Below are positions 1 through 10,413 of a DNA stretch of 64,000 bases, piece after piece. This stretch comes from Thalassospira lohafexi. Lineage in GTDB: Bacteria; Pseudomonadota; Alphaproteobacteria; Rhodospirillales; Thalassospiraceae. The notes beneath the pieces were generated by a model. It did not search any database and had not been told where the DNA came from. It saw only the letters and a list, made by a program, of their open reading frames with translations. Both the position numbers and the translations under genes were made by a program. The DNA lies in NCBI RefSeq assembly GCF_002844275.1, contig NZ_NXGX01000002.1, positions 434,001 to 498,000 on the forward strand, read 5' to 3'. Each line of letters opens with the position of its first letter. The first letter of the stretch is position 1.

Positions 1-963
1 AACCGGCGTAATCAGCCCACCCTCAATGGCAACCGCCACCGAGATATCCTGTTTCTTGCACATCAGGGTCGCTTTGTCGGTCCAGATGGCGTTCGCCGCC
101 GGAACTTTTTTAAGTGCCAACGAAACAGCACGGATGACAAAGTCATTGACCGAAATTTTGACACCGTCACCAGCTTTTTCATTTAGCTGCTTACGGGTGG
201 CAAGAAGGTTGTCGAGTTCGCAATCGACCGTCAGGTAGAAATGCGGAACCTGCTGTTTGGATTCCGTCAGGCGACGCGCAATGGTTTTGCGCATGCCACT
301 GTTCGGAACTTCTTCGTATTCCGGAAGACCAGTCAAATCCGGGTTCCAGCCAGATGCCGCCGGTGCAGCAGAAGCAGCCGGTGCAGATGGCGCAGCCTCT
401 GCGTCCGATTTCTTTTCTGCCGGTTTCGACGACATGGCCGCTTCGACGTCACGTTTGACAACGCGACCACGCGGACCAGAGCCGGTTACAGCCGCAAGGT
501 CAACACCTTCGTTCGACGCAATGCGTCGTGCAAGCGGGCTGGCCTTAACGCGCTCACCACCAGACACAGGGGCTGCTGGTGCCTGACTTGCTTCTGCCGG
601 GGCAGAAGCAGCCGCTGGTGCGTCTTCTTTGGCGGGTGCAGGCTCTTTTGTTTCTTTGGAACCTGCCGCCGAGGTATCGGCTGCTGACGTATCAGCACCG
701 TCAAGCGCGCTTTCGTCTTCGTCTTCTTCAAGCAGAAGCGCGATTACCTCGTTTACAGGAACACCCTCGCTGCCTTCGGCAACAAGGATTTTACCGATTT
801 TGCCTTCATCGACGGCTTCGACTTCCATCGTGGCTTTGTCGGTTTCAATTTCTGCGATGACATCGCCCGATTCAACGGTATCACCTTCCTTGACGTGCCA
901 TTTTGCCAAGGTGCCTTCGGTCATGGTCGGCGAAAGCGCCGGCATCAATACTTTTACAGGCAT
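1..963 (-). CDS. pdhC: Pyruvate dehydrogenase E2, dihydrolipoamide acetyltransferase (3' end beyond window)
   Basis: E2 core of the pyruvate dehydrogenase complex; it moves the acetyl group from E1 to CoA in the cytoplasm. The visible 321 codons begin at an ATG at 963 and run off the left edge, so the C-terminal catalytic end (including the expected HxxxD motif) is missing. An N-terminal lipoyl domain covers residues 1-80, with the lipoylated lysine at K43 in ETDKATME. An Ala/Pro/Glu-rich linker follows, then a peripheral subunit-binding domain around residues 125-165 (PLARRIA ... [11 protein letters not shown]), then the start of the acetyltransferase domain ([20 protein letters not shown]). 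It lies 64 bases after pdhB and is probably in the same operon. Symbol pdhC is the usual alphaproteobacterial name; aceF is the equivalent elsewhere. Confidence 0.96.
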   Translation of the reverse strand, partial: MPVKVLMPALSPTMTEGTLAKWHVKEGDTVESGDVIAEIETDKATMEVEAVDEGKIGKILVAEGSEGVPVNEVIALLLEEDEDESALDGADTSAADTSAAGSKETKEPAPAKEDAPAAASAPAEASQAPAAPVSGGERVKASPLARRIASNEGVDLAAVTGSGPRGRVVKRDVEAAMSSKPAEKKSDAEAAPSAPAASAAPAASGWNPDLTGLPEYEEVPNSGMRKTIARRLTESKQQVPHFYLTVDCELDNLLATRKQLNEKAGDGVKISVNDFVIRAVSLALKKVPAANAIWTDKATLMCKKQDISVAVAIEGGLITPV

Positions 964-983
964 GAACACATTCTCCCGGTAAC

Positions 984-1015
984 GGGGCGGTGCGTTCTAT
1001 AACCGCACCTGCCCC
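984..1015. repeat. Hairpin between pdhB and pdhC
   Basis: GGGGC then GGTGCG pairs with CGCACC and GCCCC across a 9-base loop, with one bulged T at 1010. There is no T-run on the minus strand, so it is more likely an mRNA processing or stability element, or an attenuating hairpin inside the pdh operon, than a full terminator. Confidence 0.5.
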
Positions 1016-1027
1016 TGTCCGTATCAC

Positions 1028-2461
1028 TTAGCGATAGCAAACGGCCTTGGCCGCATCGACGATGTGCTGCTCTTGCGGAAGTGCAAGCACTTCCAGATTT
1101 GCAGCATACGGCATCGGAACATCTTCCCCGGCGACACGCGCAACCGGTGCGTCGAGGTAATCAAATGCATGTTCCATGACCGCCGATGCGATTTCCGCAC
1201 CGATACCGGCGAAGTGCCAGCCTTCTTCACAGGTGACAATACGGTTGGTTTTCATCACCGAGCGAATGATCGTGTTCACATCCAGCGGACGGATCGTACG
1301 CAGGTTGATGACCTCGGCCGAGATGCCCTGCTCTGCCAGCTGTTCAGCAGCTTTCAGTGCCTTGCCAACCATGATCGAGAAAGCAACGATGGTGACATCG
1401 GTCCCTTCGCGTTCAATTTTGGCCTGACCGATTGGCAGAACGAAATTGTCGTCATCAGGAACTTCGAAGCTCTGACCGTACATCAGTTCGTTTTCAAGGA
1501 AGACAACCGGGTTCGGATCGCGGATCGCCGCCTTGAGAAGACCTTTGGCATCTGCGGCCGAATACGGTGCAACGACCTTAAGACCCGGGCAATGTGCATA
1601 CCATGATGCATAGCACTGCGAGTGCTGGGCACCCACGCGCGATGCGGCACCGTTTGGACCACGGAACACAATCGGGCAACCAAGCTGGCCACCAGACATA
1701 TAAAGCGTCTTTGCTGCCGAGTTGATGATCTGGTCAATCGCCTGCATGGCGAAGTTGAACGTCATGAATTCGACAACCGGTCGCAGGCCCATAAATGCGG
1801 ACCCCGTCGCAAGACCGGCAAAACCCTGTTCGGTAATCGGCGTATCAACAACACGCTTGTCACCAAACTCATCAAGCAGACCCTGGGTAACTTTGTAGGC
1901 CCCTTGGTACTCCGCAACTTCTTCGCCCATGACAAAGACGTTTTCATCACTGCGCATTTCTTCGGCCATTGCATCACGCAAGGCTTCACGCACCGACTGG
2001 GTTTTAAAGCTGGTGTAGGTTTTCTCATCCTGCGTTGCGTTAACAACACTCATGGCGCGCGGATCGGACTCCGCACGTTCAATCGTACCACTTGCGGAAA
2101 CCGGGGCGGCCTTTGCCGTGCTCGGTGCCGGTGTTTCTTTTTCTTCGGCGGGTGCCGGTGCGGCTTCTGCTTTGGGCGCAGGTGACGCAGAAACGTTATC
2201 AAGTGCAGATGCATCCTCGTCTTCGTCGAGGATGTACGCGATGACTGCATTCACCGCGACATTTTCGGTACCTTCAGCGATCACGATCTTGCCCACAGTA
2301 CCTTCATCGACAGCTTCGACTTCCATCGTCGCCTTGTCGGTTTCAATTTCTGCGAGGACGTCACCGGATGCGACAGTGTCGCCTTCCTTGACAATCCATT
2401 TGGCAAGCGTGCCTTCGGTCATGGTCGGCGACAGCGCCGGCATCAAAACTTCAATCGGCAT
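1028..2461 (-). CDS. pdhB: Pyruvate dehydrogenase E1 beta subunit with N-terminal lipoyl domain
   Basis: Beta half of the thiamine-diphosphate-dependent E1 that decarboxylates pyruvate. It is 477 residues, about 140 longer than a plain E1 beta, because a lipoyl domain sits at residues 1-80 (lipoyl lysine K43 in ETDKATME), followed by an Ala/Pro/Glu linker to about residue 135. The transketolase-like pyrimidine-binding and C-terminal domains follow ([17 protein letters not shown], then [26 protein letters not shown]). An E1 beta with its own lipoyl domain is known from alphaproteobacteria such as Sinorhizobium and Zymomonas. The gene lies 54 bases after pdhA and is co-directional with pdhC. 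Confidence 0.97.
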   Translation of the reverse strand: MPIEVLMPALSPTMTEGTLAKWIVKEGDTVASGDVLAEIETDKATMEVEAVDEGTVGKIVIAEGTENVAVNAVIAYILDEDEDASALDNVSASPAPKAEAAPAPAEEKETPAPSTAKAAPVSASGTIERAESDPRAMSVVNATQDEKTYTSFKTQSVREALRDAMAEEMRSDENVFVMGEEVAEYQGAYKVTQGLLDEFGDKRVVDTPITEQGFAGLATGSAFMGLRPVVEFMTFNFAMQAIDQIINSAAKTLYMSGGQLGCPIVFRGPNGAASRVGAQHSQCYASWYAHCPGLKVVAPYSAADAKGLLKAAIRDPNPVVFLENELMYGQSFEVPDDDNFVLPIGQAKIEREGTDVTIVAFSIMVGKALKAAEQLAEQGISAEVINLRTIRPLDVNTIIRSVMKTNRIVTCEEGWHFAGIGAEIASAVMEHAFDYLDAPVARVAGEDVPMPYAANLEVLALPQEQHIVDAAKAVCYR

Positions 2462-2515
2462 TGTTCCCTCTCTCCCGGGAAAAATCGTTCAAAAGCGGTT
2501 CGCGAGAGTTAGCGA

Positions 2516-3526
2516 TCACGCGTCGATCAGAATATCGGTAAACAGCTGCGAAACATCCGGCTCCGGGCTGTTCTGTGCGAACTCGGCTGCTTTTGCGACG
2601 TCGGATTTCACTTCCTTGTCGATATCTTTCAGGCCCGCTTCGTCGATGATGTCGCCATCAATAAGAAGCTTTTTGACCATATCGATCGGATCGTGTTCTT
2701 TGCGCATCTTGTCGAGTTCGTCCTTGGTGCGATATTTCGCAGGATCCGACATCGAATGACCGCGATAACGATACGTTTTCAGCTCAAGGATATAAGGGCC
2801 CTTGCCTGCGCGGCAGTGTTCAACCGCACGTTCGCCAGCGGCTTTCACCGCCAGAACATCCATACCGTCAACCTGTTCACCCGGAATGCCATAAGCAGAG
2901 CCGCGCTGATAAAGATCAGGACTGGATGAATGACGCTGGGTAGAGGTACCCATGGCGTACTGGTTGTTCTCGATGCAATAAATCACCGGAAGCTGCCAGA
3001 GTGCGGCCATATTGAAGGACTCGTATACCTGCCCCTGGTTGACGGCACCGTCACCAAGATAGGTCAGGCAGACCTTGTCTTCACCGCGATATTTGTAATT
3101 GAAGGCAATACCGGTCCCAAGCGGAACCTGTGCGCCAACGATACCATGTCCACCATAGAAATTCTTTTCCTTGGAGAACATATGCATCGAGCCACCCTTA
3201 CCTTGGGAGTACCCGCCTTCGCGACCTGTCAGCTCGGCCATCACGCCACCGGCATCCATACCACATGCAAGCATATGTCCATGGTCACGGTAACTGGTGA
3301 CAACACCATCGTCGCCGGTAACAGCAGCCTGCATGCCGACAACGACTGCTTCCTGCCCGATGTAAAGGTGACAGAAGCCACCGATGAGACCCATGCCATA
3401 CAACTGACCGGCTTTTTCTTCAAAGCGACGGATCAGAAGCATTTCACGGTAATATTTGAGGAGATCGTCACTGCTCGCCTGATTGTCGGCGCGCGTTGTG
3501 GCGCGTTTGCGTTTCGTGGTCGCCAT
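2516..3526 (-). CDS. pdhA: Pyruvate dehydrogenase E1 alpha subunit
   Basis: Alpha half of E1, binding thiamine diphosphate at the heterotetramer interface and starting the pyruvate to acetyl-CoA reaction. It is 336 residues, normal for the family. The thiamine-diphosphate motif GDGAVNQGQVYESFNMAALW runs through to ENNQYAMGT, and the phosphorylation-loop region reads RYRGHSMSDPAKYR. A short basic N-terminal tail (TTKRKRATTRA) is typical of alphaproteobacterial copies. The ATG at 3526 has a strong Shine-Dalgarno (GGGAGGAAAC) directly upstream. It is the first gene of the pdhABC operon, with 567 bases of non-coding DNA before it. Confidence 0.97.
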   Translation of the reverse strand: MATTKRKRATTRADNQASSDDLLKYYREMLLIRRFEEKAGQLYGMGLIGGFCHLYIGQEAVVVGMQAAVTGDDGVVTSYRDHGHMLACGMDAGGVMAELTGREGGYSQGKGGSMHMFSKEKNFYGGHGIVGAQVPLGTGIAFNYKYRGEDKVCLTYLGDGAVNQGQVYESFNMAALWQLPVIYCIENNQYAMGTSTQRHSSSPDLYQRGSAYGIPGEQVDGMDVLAVKAAGERAVEHCRAGKGPYILELKTYRYRGHSMSDPAKYRTKDELDKMRKEHDPIDMVKKLLIDGDIIDEAGLKDIDKEVKSDVAKAAEFAQNSPEPDVSQLFTDILIDA

Positions 3527-4093
3527 GTTTCCTCCCGGTGGATGGCTGTCGCTTAAGCATCATGTATGAGCGCTTAATTCGGTACTGGACCACCGAAATG
3601 ACTACCTAAAACCACGTGGAAGGGCAAGTAATCTAACACTGAATAAACCGTTGTTTTGCAACGCACAATTGCTGATAAACCATAAAGTGGTTAATTATCG
3701 CAATTTCACAAATATACAGATTTTCAGAGTTTTCAGCTACTTGGGGCGATCCTTTAAAATCCGTTCATTCCCTGACGTCACAAATGCTATGCTTTTATGA
3801 ACATAATATCGCATAGCCGTAAAAGAACAAATACAACCCCAGAAGGCATTCAATATCAACGCCCTCAACTGTTTTCCTGAGGAATTGGCATTTCAACCAA
3901 AAGTCAGTTGAAACAAAACCTTATCCAAAGGGATTTATTACTGAAGCCATTTCACAACTGTAAATATTCACATCAAGCACAGGATTTGTGCCAAACCGGC
4001 GCCAAAACGGCAAAAGTTACAACAATTGCAATCAATGGATTCTCCGGCCTGTTTTAAAGCACCGGAAGAAACGATGACGTAGTGCCGGGAAGA
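3527..4093. other. AT-rich non-coding region upstream of pdhA
   Basis: 567 bases between ftsB and pdhA, visibly more AT-rich than the flanking genes and with no credible reading frame. It must hold the pdhA promoter and the end of the ftsB transcript. One short inverted repeat is visible at 3678-3692 (AACCA, 5-base gap, TGGTT), which could be an operator. No clear terminator, riboswitch or tRNA was recognised. Confidence 0.6.
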
Positions 4094-4444
4094 TTACTTC
4101 TGCGCTGTGATGGTTGCGGTGTCGCTGTAGCCATCATGATGGAAGATAATCACATCATCTGGATGGGCGGCATTAAGCATCGCACGCGCGCGTTCATCAA
4201 GCAGATCGGGGTCAAGATGCTTCGCGCGCAAGGACACAACATGTTGTTCAAGCAGTTTGCGCTTTTGCGTCGTCTCATCGCGGACCAAAGCAATCTCGGT
4301 GACACGATCCTGCATCGACCAATAGGTCAAAAGACCGCGATCACCTTCCACACTGTGAAAGATGAAATACGCCATGACTGTAAATGCGATGACCGGTGCA
4401 ACAGCCTGTTTAAGGCGACGAAAGACCGGTGATGTTGAAGACAT
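4094..4444 (-). CDS. ftsB: Septum formation initiator / FtsB-like protein
   Basis: A 116-residue bitopic membrane protein of the FtsB/DivIC family, which with FtsL and FtsQ links early and late divisome proteins. It has a short cytoplasmic start, one membrane segment at about residues 14-30 (APVIAFTVMAYFIFHSV), then a predicted coiled coil at about 38-75 with the family pattern GLLTYWSMQDRVTEI ... LEQHVVSLR, and a short C-terminal part (DPDLLDERARAMLNAAHPDDVI). The position between eno and pdhA is the standard alphaproteobacterial location of this gene. The ATG at 4444 is preceded by an AGGGG Shine-Dalgarno. The family assignment is firm; the divisome role is inferred from homologues. Confidence 0.9.
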   Translation of the reverse strand: MSSTSPVFRRLKQAVAPVIAFTVMAYFIFHSVEGDRGLLTYWSMQDRVTEIALVRDETTQKRKLLEQHVVSLRAKHLDPDLLDERARAMLNAAHPDDVIIFHHDGYSDTATITAQK

Positions 4445-4837
4445 TTACCCCTGCCCGTGCGCACAAAGCCGATTTTCACGGCTTAAAAAGTTATTCCGGC
4501 TCCGCAACATGAAAACAACATACGTTATTCCCATGCCTTATCAGGTAGATAGCACCTGTTAAGGTCAGAAGCCGGGTAATATTACCCGTCAAGTAACACC
4601 CAAACGCGTAAAAATAGAGTTAACCGCGCGCCTCAAACGCACAAAAATACGGTCAAACAGGTAATTCTGAATTAGGAAAATGGTGTTGCAAGAGAGCACA
4701 GAACCAGCCGTTTCATCCACCACTTCTTGGCGTCTGGGCCTTTTCGGGCACCGCTCATCGCCCATAGAAAGCGGGCCATCCCGGCATTCCCGGAACGGCC
4801 CGCTTTAACATCTATCGATCTTTAAAATCGATCCCGC
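4445..4837. other. Non-coding region between ftsB and eno
   Basis: 393 bases with no credible gene. The right end holds the eno terminator hairpin (4768-4806). The rest, AT-rich around 4480-4690, presumably carries the ftsB promoter. No other structure was recognised. Confidence 0.6.
4768..4806 (-). terminator. Terminator downstream of eno
   Basis: A perfect 10-base stem, AAAGCGGGCC pairing with GGCCCGCTTT, encloses a 19-base loop that itself contains CCGG/CCGG. It starts about 30 bases after the eno stop. Only a weak T tract (CTTTC) follows on the minus strand. Confidence 0.75.
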
Positions 4838-6148
<1,311 letters not shown>

Positions 6149-6177
6149 TTATTGGGCCTGCGGGTTACAGCAAAAAC

Positions 6178-6206
6178 AATGCCGCCAGACATGTTCTGGC
6201 GGCATT
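6178..6206 (-). terminator. Terminator between kdsA and eno
   Basis: A 12-base perfect stem (AATGCCGCCAGA with TCTGGCGGCATT) has a 5-base loop. On the minus strand it is followed by TGTTTTTG, about 8 bases after the kdsA stop. It also has a T-rich tract on the plus side. Confidence 0.85.
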
Positions 6207-6213
6207 TTTATTT

Positions 6214-7086
6214 TCAGACGTCAAACATATCCAGACGAACCGGGTTGGCTTTGGCCACCTTGTCGAGTTCTATCAGGACCGAAAGAACTTCGGGGAGTTT
6301 GTTCAACGGAATTTGGTTCGGGCCATCGGAAATGGCCGTCGCCGGGTTATCGTGGGTTTCGATAAACAGTGCCGCGATGCCAACCGCAACGGCCGCACGT
6401 GCAAGCACCGGCGCGAATTCGCGCTGGCCGCCTGATGTCGTGCCCTGCCCGCCCGGCTGTTGAACCGAATGGGTTGCATCAAAGACAACTGGATAGCCCT
6501 GACGGGCCATGGTGGGAAGTCCGCGGAAGTCTGTAACGAGCGTGTTATAGCCAAAGCTGGTTCCACGGTCGCACAGCATAATATTTTCATTGCCAGTGGC
6601 AGCAATATTGTTGGCGACATTGGCCATGTCCCAAGGGGCCAGGAACTGACCCTTTTTGACATTAACCACGCGCCCGGTTTTGCCCGCTGCCTGCAAAAGA
6701 TCGGCCTGACGGCACAGGAATGCCGGGATCTGCAGAATATCGGCAACTTCACCAACAGCCGCACACTGATCAGGCAAATGCACATCGGTTACAATCGGAA
6801 GGCCGGTCTTGGCTTTAACTTCGGCCAGAATATCAAGCCCCTCGGACATGCCAACACCGCGTTTGGATGTGGTGCTGGTCCGGTTGGCCTTATCAAACGA
6901 GCTTTTATAGACAAGCCCAATGCCCATTCCCTCGGAAAGTTCCTTAAGGGCGATGGCCATTTCAAGCGCATGCGCACGGCTTTCAATCGCACACGGGCCC
7001 GCCAATACAGCAAACGGCCGGTCATTGGCGATTTCGATATTTCCGACTTTAACGGTTTTGATTTCGGTCACTTCACTGACTTTCAC
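6214..7086 (-). CDS. kdsA: 3-deoxy-D-manno-octulosonate 8-phosphate synthase
   Basis: Condenses phosphoenolpyruvate with arabinose 5-phosphate to Kdo-8-phosphate, the precursor of the Kdo sugars that anchor LPS to lipid A. At 290 residues it fits KdsA. Motifs are LAGPCAIESR near residue 30, YKSSFDKANRTS, TDVHLPDQC, the cysteine-containing PAFLCRQ, KKGQFLAPWDM, and the C-terminal VVFDATHSVQQPGG and ALFIETH. The start used is a GTG at 7086, 29 bases after pyrG; no strong Shine-Dalgarno is seen, so a start a few codons later (GTG at residue 6) is possible. It is linked to pyrG and eno as in most alphaproteobacteria. Confidence 0.96.
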   Translation of the reverse strand: MKVSEVTEIKTVKVGNIEIANDRPFAVLAGPCAIESRAHALEMAIALKELSEGMGIGLVYKSSFDKANRTSTTSKRGVGMSEGLDILAEVKAKTGLPIVTDVHLPDQCAAVGEVADILQIPAFLCRQADLLQAAGKTGRVVNVKKGQFLAPWDMANVANNIAATGNENIMLCDRGTSFGYNTLVTDFRGLPTMARQGYPVVFDATHSVQQPGGQGTTSGGQREFAPVLARAAVAVGIAALFIETHDNPATAISDGPNQIPLNKLPEVLSVLIELDKVAKANPVRLDMFDV

Positions 7087-7115
7087 TCAGGGCTTCAGGC
7101 ATGCAAGCGATTGGA

Positions 7116-8753
<1,638 letters not shown>

Positions 8754-8817
8754 TCATCTCAAAGCACAAAGCCTCGGTTCCAATGCAGTGCATCATGAAC
8801 CGGGAAATACAACAATC

Positions 8818-8846
8818 AAAAAATGAGGCGGCAAGTTTGCCGCCTC
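8818..8846 (-). terminator. Terminator downstream of secG
   Basis: GAGGCGGCAA pairs with TTGCCGCCTC across a tiny loop, followed on the minus strand by ATTTTTTG. It is a classic Rho-independent terminator about 20 bases after the secG stop. Confidence 0.9.
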
Positions 8847-8865
8847 GGGTCGTCGGTTATTTTGT

Positions 8866-9225
8866 CTAGCGGGTCGGAGCCGCGGGCCCGGTATCCTCAG
8901 CGGGTTCAGTAACCGCTGGGGCATCCGTGGTCGCCGAGGACGATGCTGCCGGAGCCTGTTCCAAGATGGAAGCTGGCTTGGTGTGGCTGTTGGACTGGAG
9001 TGCGAGGATGATGCTGGTGATCATGAACGCGCCTGCCAGTATCGCAGTCGTGCGGGTCAGCAAGTTTGCAGCACCGCGTGAACTCATCACGCCGAAACCG
9101 CCGCCGCCACCGCCGCCGCTGTTACCACCGATACCAAGCCCACCGCCCTCGCTGCGCTGTACGAGAATGACGGCAATCATGCCAAGCGCGAGAAGAAGGT
9201 GAATTACCAGAATAACTGTTTGCAT
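8866..9225 (-). CDS. secG: SecG subunit of the Sec translocase
   Basis: Small inner-membrane subunit of SecYEG that assists protein translocation. It is 119 residues with two membrane segments, about residues 2-22 (QTVILVIHLLLALGMIAVIL) and 58-78 (TTAILAGAFMITSIILAL). Between them is the family loop VQRSEGGGLG followed by a run of glycines (GGGGGGGFGVMSSRG) and the conserved LLTRTTAIL. A low-complexity Ala/Pro/Thr-rich C-terminal tail of about 35 residues is common in alphaproteobacterial SecG. It sits downstream of tpiA, the usual pairing, separated by a hairpin. Confidence 0.95.
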   Translation of the reverse strand: MQTVILVIHLLLALGMIAVILVQRSEGGGLGIGGNSGGGGGGGFGVMSSRGAANLLTRTTAILAGAFMITSIILALQSNSHTKPASILEQAPAASSSATTDAPAVTEPAEDTGPAAPTR

Positions 9226-9250
9226 GGTGTCGAAACTCTTGTCCTAACTT

Positions 9251-9280
9251 CCGATCCGAACGCAACCTGCCCCGGATCGG
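9251..9280. repeat. Hairpin between tpiA and secG
   Basis: A perfect 8-base inverted repeat, CCGATCCG and CGGATCGG, is separated by 14 bases. There is no T-run on the minus strand, so it is a partial terminator or processing element rather than a clear terminator. Confidence 0.45.
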
Positions 9281-9322
9281 GCATAAATTTGATGCGTATT
9301 TAACCCGTTTTATGGCTGTTGG

Positions 9323-10078
9323 CTAGGCGCAAGTTTCAATAATTTTCCAAAAATCGTCAACCTTGAGGCTGGCCCCGCCGACCAAAGCACCGTCAACATC
9401 TTCGACAGCAAGCAATTCCGCCGCATTGGACGGTTTGACCGAACCACCATAAAGAATACGGAATTCATCACCGTCTTCAAAACGTTCAACAAGTTCGGCA
9501 CGAATTGCCGCATGAACCTCGGCAACTTCGGCAACACTGGCCGTCCGCCCGGTGCCAATGGCCCAGACCGGTTCATAGGCAATAATCGTGTTTTTCGCCG
9601 TCGCACCGCCTGGAACAGACACGGCAACCTGACCATTCACCACCGCAAGTGTCGCCCCAAGATCACGTTCCTGTTCGGTTTCACCAACACAGACAACCGC
9701 CGCCAGCCCCGCATCATGTGCGGCAATGGCCTTCAGACGGATGGTGGTGGAACTTTCATCGTGATCGGCACGCCGTTCGGAATGCCCAACAAGGACATAA
9801 CCCGCACCAATATCAGCCAGCATCGGTGCGGCCACATCCCCGGTATGCGCGCCTGACGTTGCTACGTGGCAATCTTGCCCGCCGACCATAACGGCACTGC
9901 CCTTGGTCGCCGCGACAACATCAGACAACAGAGTTGCCGGCGGACAGACAAGAACGTCACAGCCCAAAGCCCCCTTTTCGGCAGCCTTGGCCGCCAAAGC
10001 CGTGGCCAGCGCGATACCGTCCGCGCGCAAACAGTTCATTTTCCAGTTTCCGGCGATCATGGGACGGCGTTGGGTCAT
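9323..10078 (-). CDS. tpiA: Triosephosphate isomerase
   Basis: Glycolytic and gluconeogenic isomerase interconverting dihydroxyacetone phosphate and glyceraldehyde 3-phosphate. It is 251 residues, standard for the TIM barrel. Active-site segments are AGNWKMN (lysine near residue 13), [10 protein letters not shown] (electrophilic histidine near residue 97), [15 protein letters not shown] (catalytic glutamate followed by the mobile loop) and [11 protein letters not shown] (phosphate binding). The ATG at 10078 has an AGAGGAC Shine-Dalgarno. It is divergent from ppiD across 335 bases. Confidence 0.98.
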   Translation of the reverse strand: MTQRRPMIAGNWKMNCLRADGIALATALAAKAAEKGALGCDVLVCPPATLLSDVVAATKGSAVMVGGQDCHVATSGAHTGDVAAPMLADIGAGYVLVGHSERRADHDESSTTIRLKAIAAHDAGLAAVVCVGETEQERDLGATLAVVNGQVAVSVPGGATAKNTIIAYEPVWAIGTGRTASVAEVAEVHAAIRAELVERFEDGDEFRILYGGSVKPSNAAELLAVEDVDGALVGGASLKVDDFWKIIETCA

Positions 10079-10413
10079 GGATGTAGTCCTCTTGCTGGGT
10101 CAGGGTCAAACAGGTTCGGTATCTCTAACAAATGCGTCGTCGGGCGCATAGCCCGGTTACGATCTGTTACATTCTATCTTGATACGCGGTTTCTAGCACG
10201 CAGTATGCTCTGCGCCAAGCCCCGGAAACGGCGGTGATACGGCCCTTGTTTTGTCCTGCTTATTTGTTCTATGCAATCGGATGTTGCCGGGGGTACCTCT
10301 CGCCATTAAGATGCGCGGCAATTCCGCATCGGATTACATGCCGTGACGGACAAAATTATAACCTGTCGAAACACCATTTCGACACCAAACCACGAATTGT
10401 TAGGCTTATTCAT
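10079..10413. other. Divergent promoter region between tpiA and ppiD
   Basis: 335 bases that must carry promoters for tpiA (minus) and ppiD (plus). The reading frame of ppiD stays open back to 10234, but that stretch does not look like protein (cysteine-rich, no membrane start), so I read it as leader. The notable element is the inverted repeat at 10365-10383. Confidence 0.6.
10365..10383. repeat. Inverted repeat in the ppiD leader
   Basis: GTCGAAA, 5-base gap, TTTCGAC: a perfect 7-base inverted repeat ending 30 bases before the ppiD ATG. It could be a repressor or activator operator or an mRNA leader hairpin. No regulator can be named from the sequence. Confidence 0.5.

Noticed and set aside
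9085-9125. GC-rich repetitive tract, possible microsatellite
   Set aside because: It encodes the glycine run of SecG, a normal feature of this protein in alphaproteobacteria.
10234-10413. Upstream extension of ppiD by 60 codons
   Set aside because: The extra residues are cysteine-rich and unlike the conserved N-terminus; the ATG at 10414 gives the expected start before the membrane anchor.
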